A program made the position numbers and the translations under genes. From Actinomycetota bacterium (lineage in GTDB: Bacteria; Actinomycetota; Thermoleophilia; Gaiellales; Gaiellaceae), in contig JACDCN010000027.1 of the NCBI GenBank assembly GCA_013817555.1, forward strand, positions 1 to 13,262: 13,262 bases of DNA, read 5' to 3'. Each line of letters starts with the position of its first letter. The stretch's first letter is position 1. Of the stretch, positions 11,773 through 13,262 are shown in pieces. The notes under the pieces were generated by a model. It searched no databases and was not told where the DNA came from. It worked only from the letters and a program-made list of their open reading frames with translations.

Positions 11773-13172
11773 TCGACACCCTTCGGCTGACCGCCGAGGG
11801 AGCGAAGGATCTTCTCAAGCGGGGTGAGCTCACGGGCGCCGAGCTCCGCGCTGCCTACCTCGACGCGATCGCGGAGCGCGACGGTGAGCTCCACTGCTTT
11901 CTACGCACCGCAGACTCCGACGGCGACGGAGTGCCGATCGCGCTGAAGGATGTCATCTCGACGAAGGGCGTGGAGACGACAGCGGGGTCGCGCATCCTCG
12001 ACGGCTACGTCCCCGTCTTCGACGCGACCGTGGCCGCCCGAGTCAAGGCCGCGGGGCTCGGGCTCCTCGGCAAGACCAACACGGACGAGTTCGCGATGGG
12101 ATCCTCGACCGAGAACTCGGCGTACGGCCCGTCCCGCAATCCCTGGGATCCCGCGCGCGTGCCGGGGGGCTCCGGCGGCGGCTCGGCGGCGGCGGTGACG
12201 GCAGGTCTCGCGCCGTGGGCCCTCGGCTCGGACACGGGTGGATCGATCAAGCAGCCGTCGGCGCTCTGCGGGAACGTGGGTCTACGGCCGACATACGGAA
12301 GCGTTTCCCGATACGGGGTCGTCGCGTTCGCTTCCAGCCTCGACCAGGTCGGCCCGGTAGCCAAGACGGTGCGCGACGTCGCGCTCCTGTACTCGATCAT
12401 CGCCGGACGTGATCCCCTCGACTCGACGACTGCTGAGCTGCCCGAGGCGGTCCGTCTGCCGGAGGGAGACTCGCTCGCCGGCGTCCGGGTCGGCGTGCCG
12501 ACCGAGCTGAACGAAGCCGAAGGCATCGAACCAGGCGTGCGAGAGGCGGTTCAGCGGGCGATCGAGTTTGCAGAGGAGCTCGGCGCCGAGGTGGGGGAGT
12601 GTTCGCTTCCCCGCTCGGTTCGCTACGGGATGCCGTGCTACTACCTCATCGCTCCCGCCGAGGCCTCGTCGAACCTGGCGCGCTACGACGGCGTCCGCTT
12701 CGGCAAACGCGCAGAGGGGGCGAGCTATCAGGAGATGGTGGACCGCACTCGCGACGAGGGCTTCGGCCCGGAACCGAAGCGCAGGATCATGCTCGGCACG
12801 TACGCGCTCTCCTCGGGGTACTACGACGCGTTCTACGGCCAGGCGCAGAAGGTGCGAACGCTCATCATCGAGGAGCATCGGGAAGCACTCGAGCGGTTCG
12901 ACGTCCTCGTCTCCCCGACGTCGCCCACGGTTGCGTTCAAGATCGGCGAGCGCGCGGCCGACCCGCTCGCGATGTACGCGAGCGATCTCCTCACCATCCC
13001 CTCGTGTCTCGCGGGATTGCCGGGGCTCTCGATTCCGTGCGGTCTGTCGGCCGGGCTGCCCGTGGGGCTCCAGCTGATCGGGCCGCAGTTCGGCGAGAAT
13101 CTTCTCTTCCGCGTGGGCCATGCCCTCGAGCAGGCGCTCGGCTTCGACATTGTCCCGGAGCGATGGCGATGA
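11760..13172 (+). CDS. gatA: Glutamyl-tRNA(Gln)/aspartyl-tRNA(Asn) amidotransferase subunit A
   Basis: 470 residues from ATG 11760, inside the last codons of gatC. GatA is the amidase-signature subunit that releases ammonia from glutamine for the GatB active site. The Ser-cisSer-Lys triad is present with family spacing: Lys63 (PIALKDVI), Ser138 (VPGGSGGGSAAAV) and the nucleophile Ser162 (GSDTGGSIKQPS). Two small variants: the usual GGSSGGS motif reads GGSGGGS, and IRQPA reads IKQPS; both leave the triad intact. LRPTYGSVSRYG and SSLDQVGP are conserved family segments. Length is normal. gatB, which often follows, is not here; the gene ends 26 nt before a hairpin. The GatB partner must lie elsewhere. 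Confidence 0.97.
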   Translation: MAAVIDTLRLTAEGAKDLLKRGELTGAELRAAYLDAIAERDGELHCFLRTADSDGDGVPIALKDVISTKGVETTAGSRILDGYVPVFDATVAARVKAAGLGLLGKTNTDEFAMGSSTENSAYGPSRNPWDPARVPGGSGGGSAAAVTAGLAPWALGSDTGGSIKQPSALCGNVGLRPTYGSVSRYGVVAFASSLDQVGPVAKTVRDVALLYSIIAGRDPLDSTTAELPEAVRLPEGDSLAGVRVGVPTELNEAEGIEPGVREAVQRAIEFAEELGAEVGECSLPRSVRYGMPCYYLIAPAEASSNLARYDGVRFGKRAEGASYQEMVDRTRDEGFGPEPKRRIMLGTYALSSGYYDAFYGQAQKVRTLIIEEHREALERFDVLVSPTSPTVAFKIGERAADPLAMYASDLLTIPSCLAGLPGLSIPCGLSAGLPVGLQLIGPQFGENLLFRVGHALEQALGFDIVPERWR

Positions 13173-13197
13173 GCAACGCGCGCCTCCGGCCCGCGTT

Positions 13198-13224
13198 CGC
13201 GAGGGAAACCATGTTTCCCTCGCG
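13198..13224 (+). terminator. Hairpin terminator after gatA
   Basis: A perfect 12-bp stem, CGCGAGGGAAAC (13198-13209) with 13213-13224, a 3-nt loop, followed by a pyrimidine-rich run (GCTCCCTTCTTTCTG). It lies 26 nt after the gatA stop codon. The remaining bases to 13262 show no gene. Confidence 0.75.
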
Positions 13225-13262
13225 TGCTCCCTTCTTTCTGAGAGCGTGGGGAACCTCCCGGT

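Noticed and set aside
13169..13262. Possible start of gatB (ATG 13169, reading MSNARLRPAF).
   Set aside because: The reading shows none of the GatB N-terminal text (such as a GLEIHVQL segment) and runs through a perfect 12-bp hairpin.

Overview
This is a high-GC window with genes on both strands, Shine-Dalgarno-led starts, many GTG starts and terminator hairpins without U-tracts. The gene set (an ECF sigma factor fused to a zinc-finger anti-sigma domain, a kinase-less PASTA protein, PRC-barrel, CBS and CsbD stress-type genes, gatCA, folD, a cold-shock protein) points to an actinobacterium. A soil lineage such as Thermoleophilia (Gaiellales/Solirubrobacterales) is my best guess, but this is inference from gene content and style, not from a marker gene.

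Layout. 1-600 is the 3' part of a polysaccharide deacetylase gene. 601-1187 holds broken genes: a frameshifted P-loop ATPase N-terminus (minus strand) and a frameshifted IS256-type transposase N-terminus (plus strand). 1188-2446 holds a PRC-barrel protein, a 29-residue membrane peptide that is not obvious as a gene, and a two-CBS-domain protein. 2584-3346 is a scar made of a csbD-like gene cut after about 20 codons, one end of an IS3-type element, an integrase N-terminus and a frameshifted excisionase. 3385-4287 is a MOSC protein with an unusual C-terminal tail. 4619-5616 holds an ABM-like small protein and a secreted protein with two nearly identical 31-residue Cys repeats.

5707-8215 is the most distinctive part. 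It has a 447-residue sigma/anti-sigma/membrane fusion, transcribed divergently from the secreted repeat protein and overlapping tail-to-tail (23 nt) with a membrane-anchored four-PASTA protein. 8257-10138 carries a zinc-ribbon protein, tRNA-Cys(GCA), a cupin, a SAM methyltransferase and a small secreted four-Cys protein. 10203-13172 is housekeeping: folD, a cold-shock protein, and gatC-gatA overlapping by 13 nt. A hairpin closes gatA and gatB does not follow within the window.

How the genes fit together. The stress-type genes (PRC-barrel, small membrane peptide, CBS, CsbD remnant) look like a general-stress island repeatedly hit by mobile elements. The sigma fusion, repeat protein and PASTA protein could form an envelope-sensing neighbourhood; that is inference from adjacency only. 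I see no CRISPR array, prophage, biosynthetic cluster or recognisable defence system.
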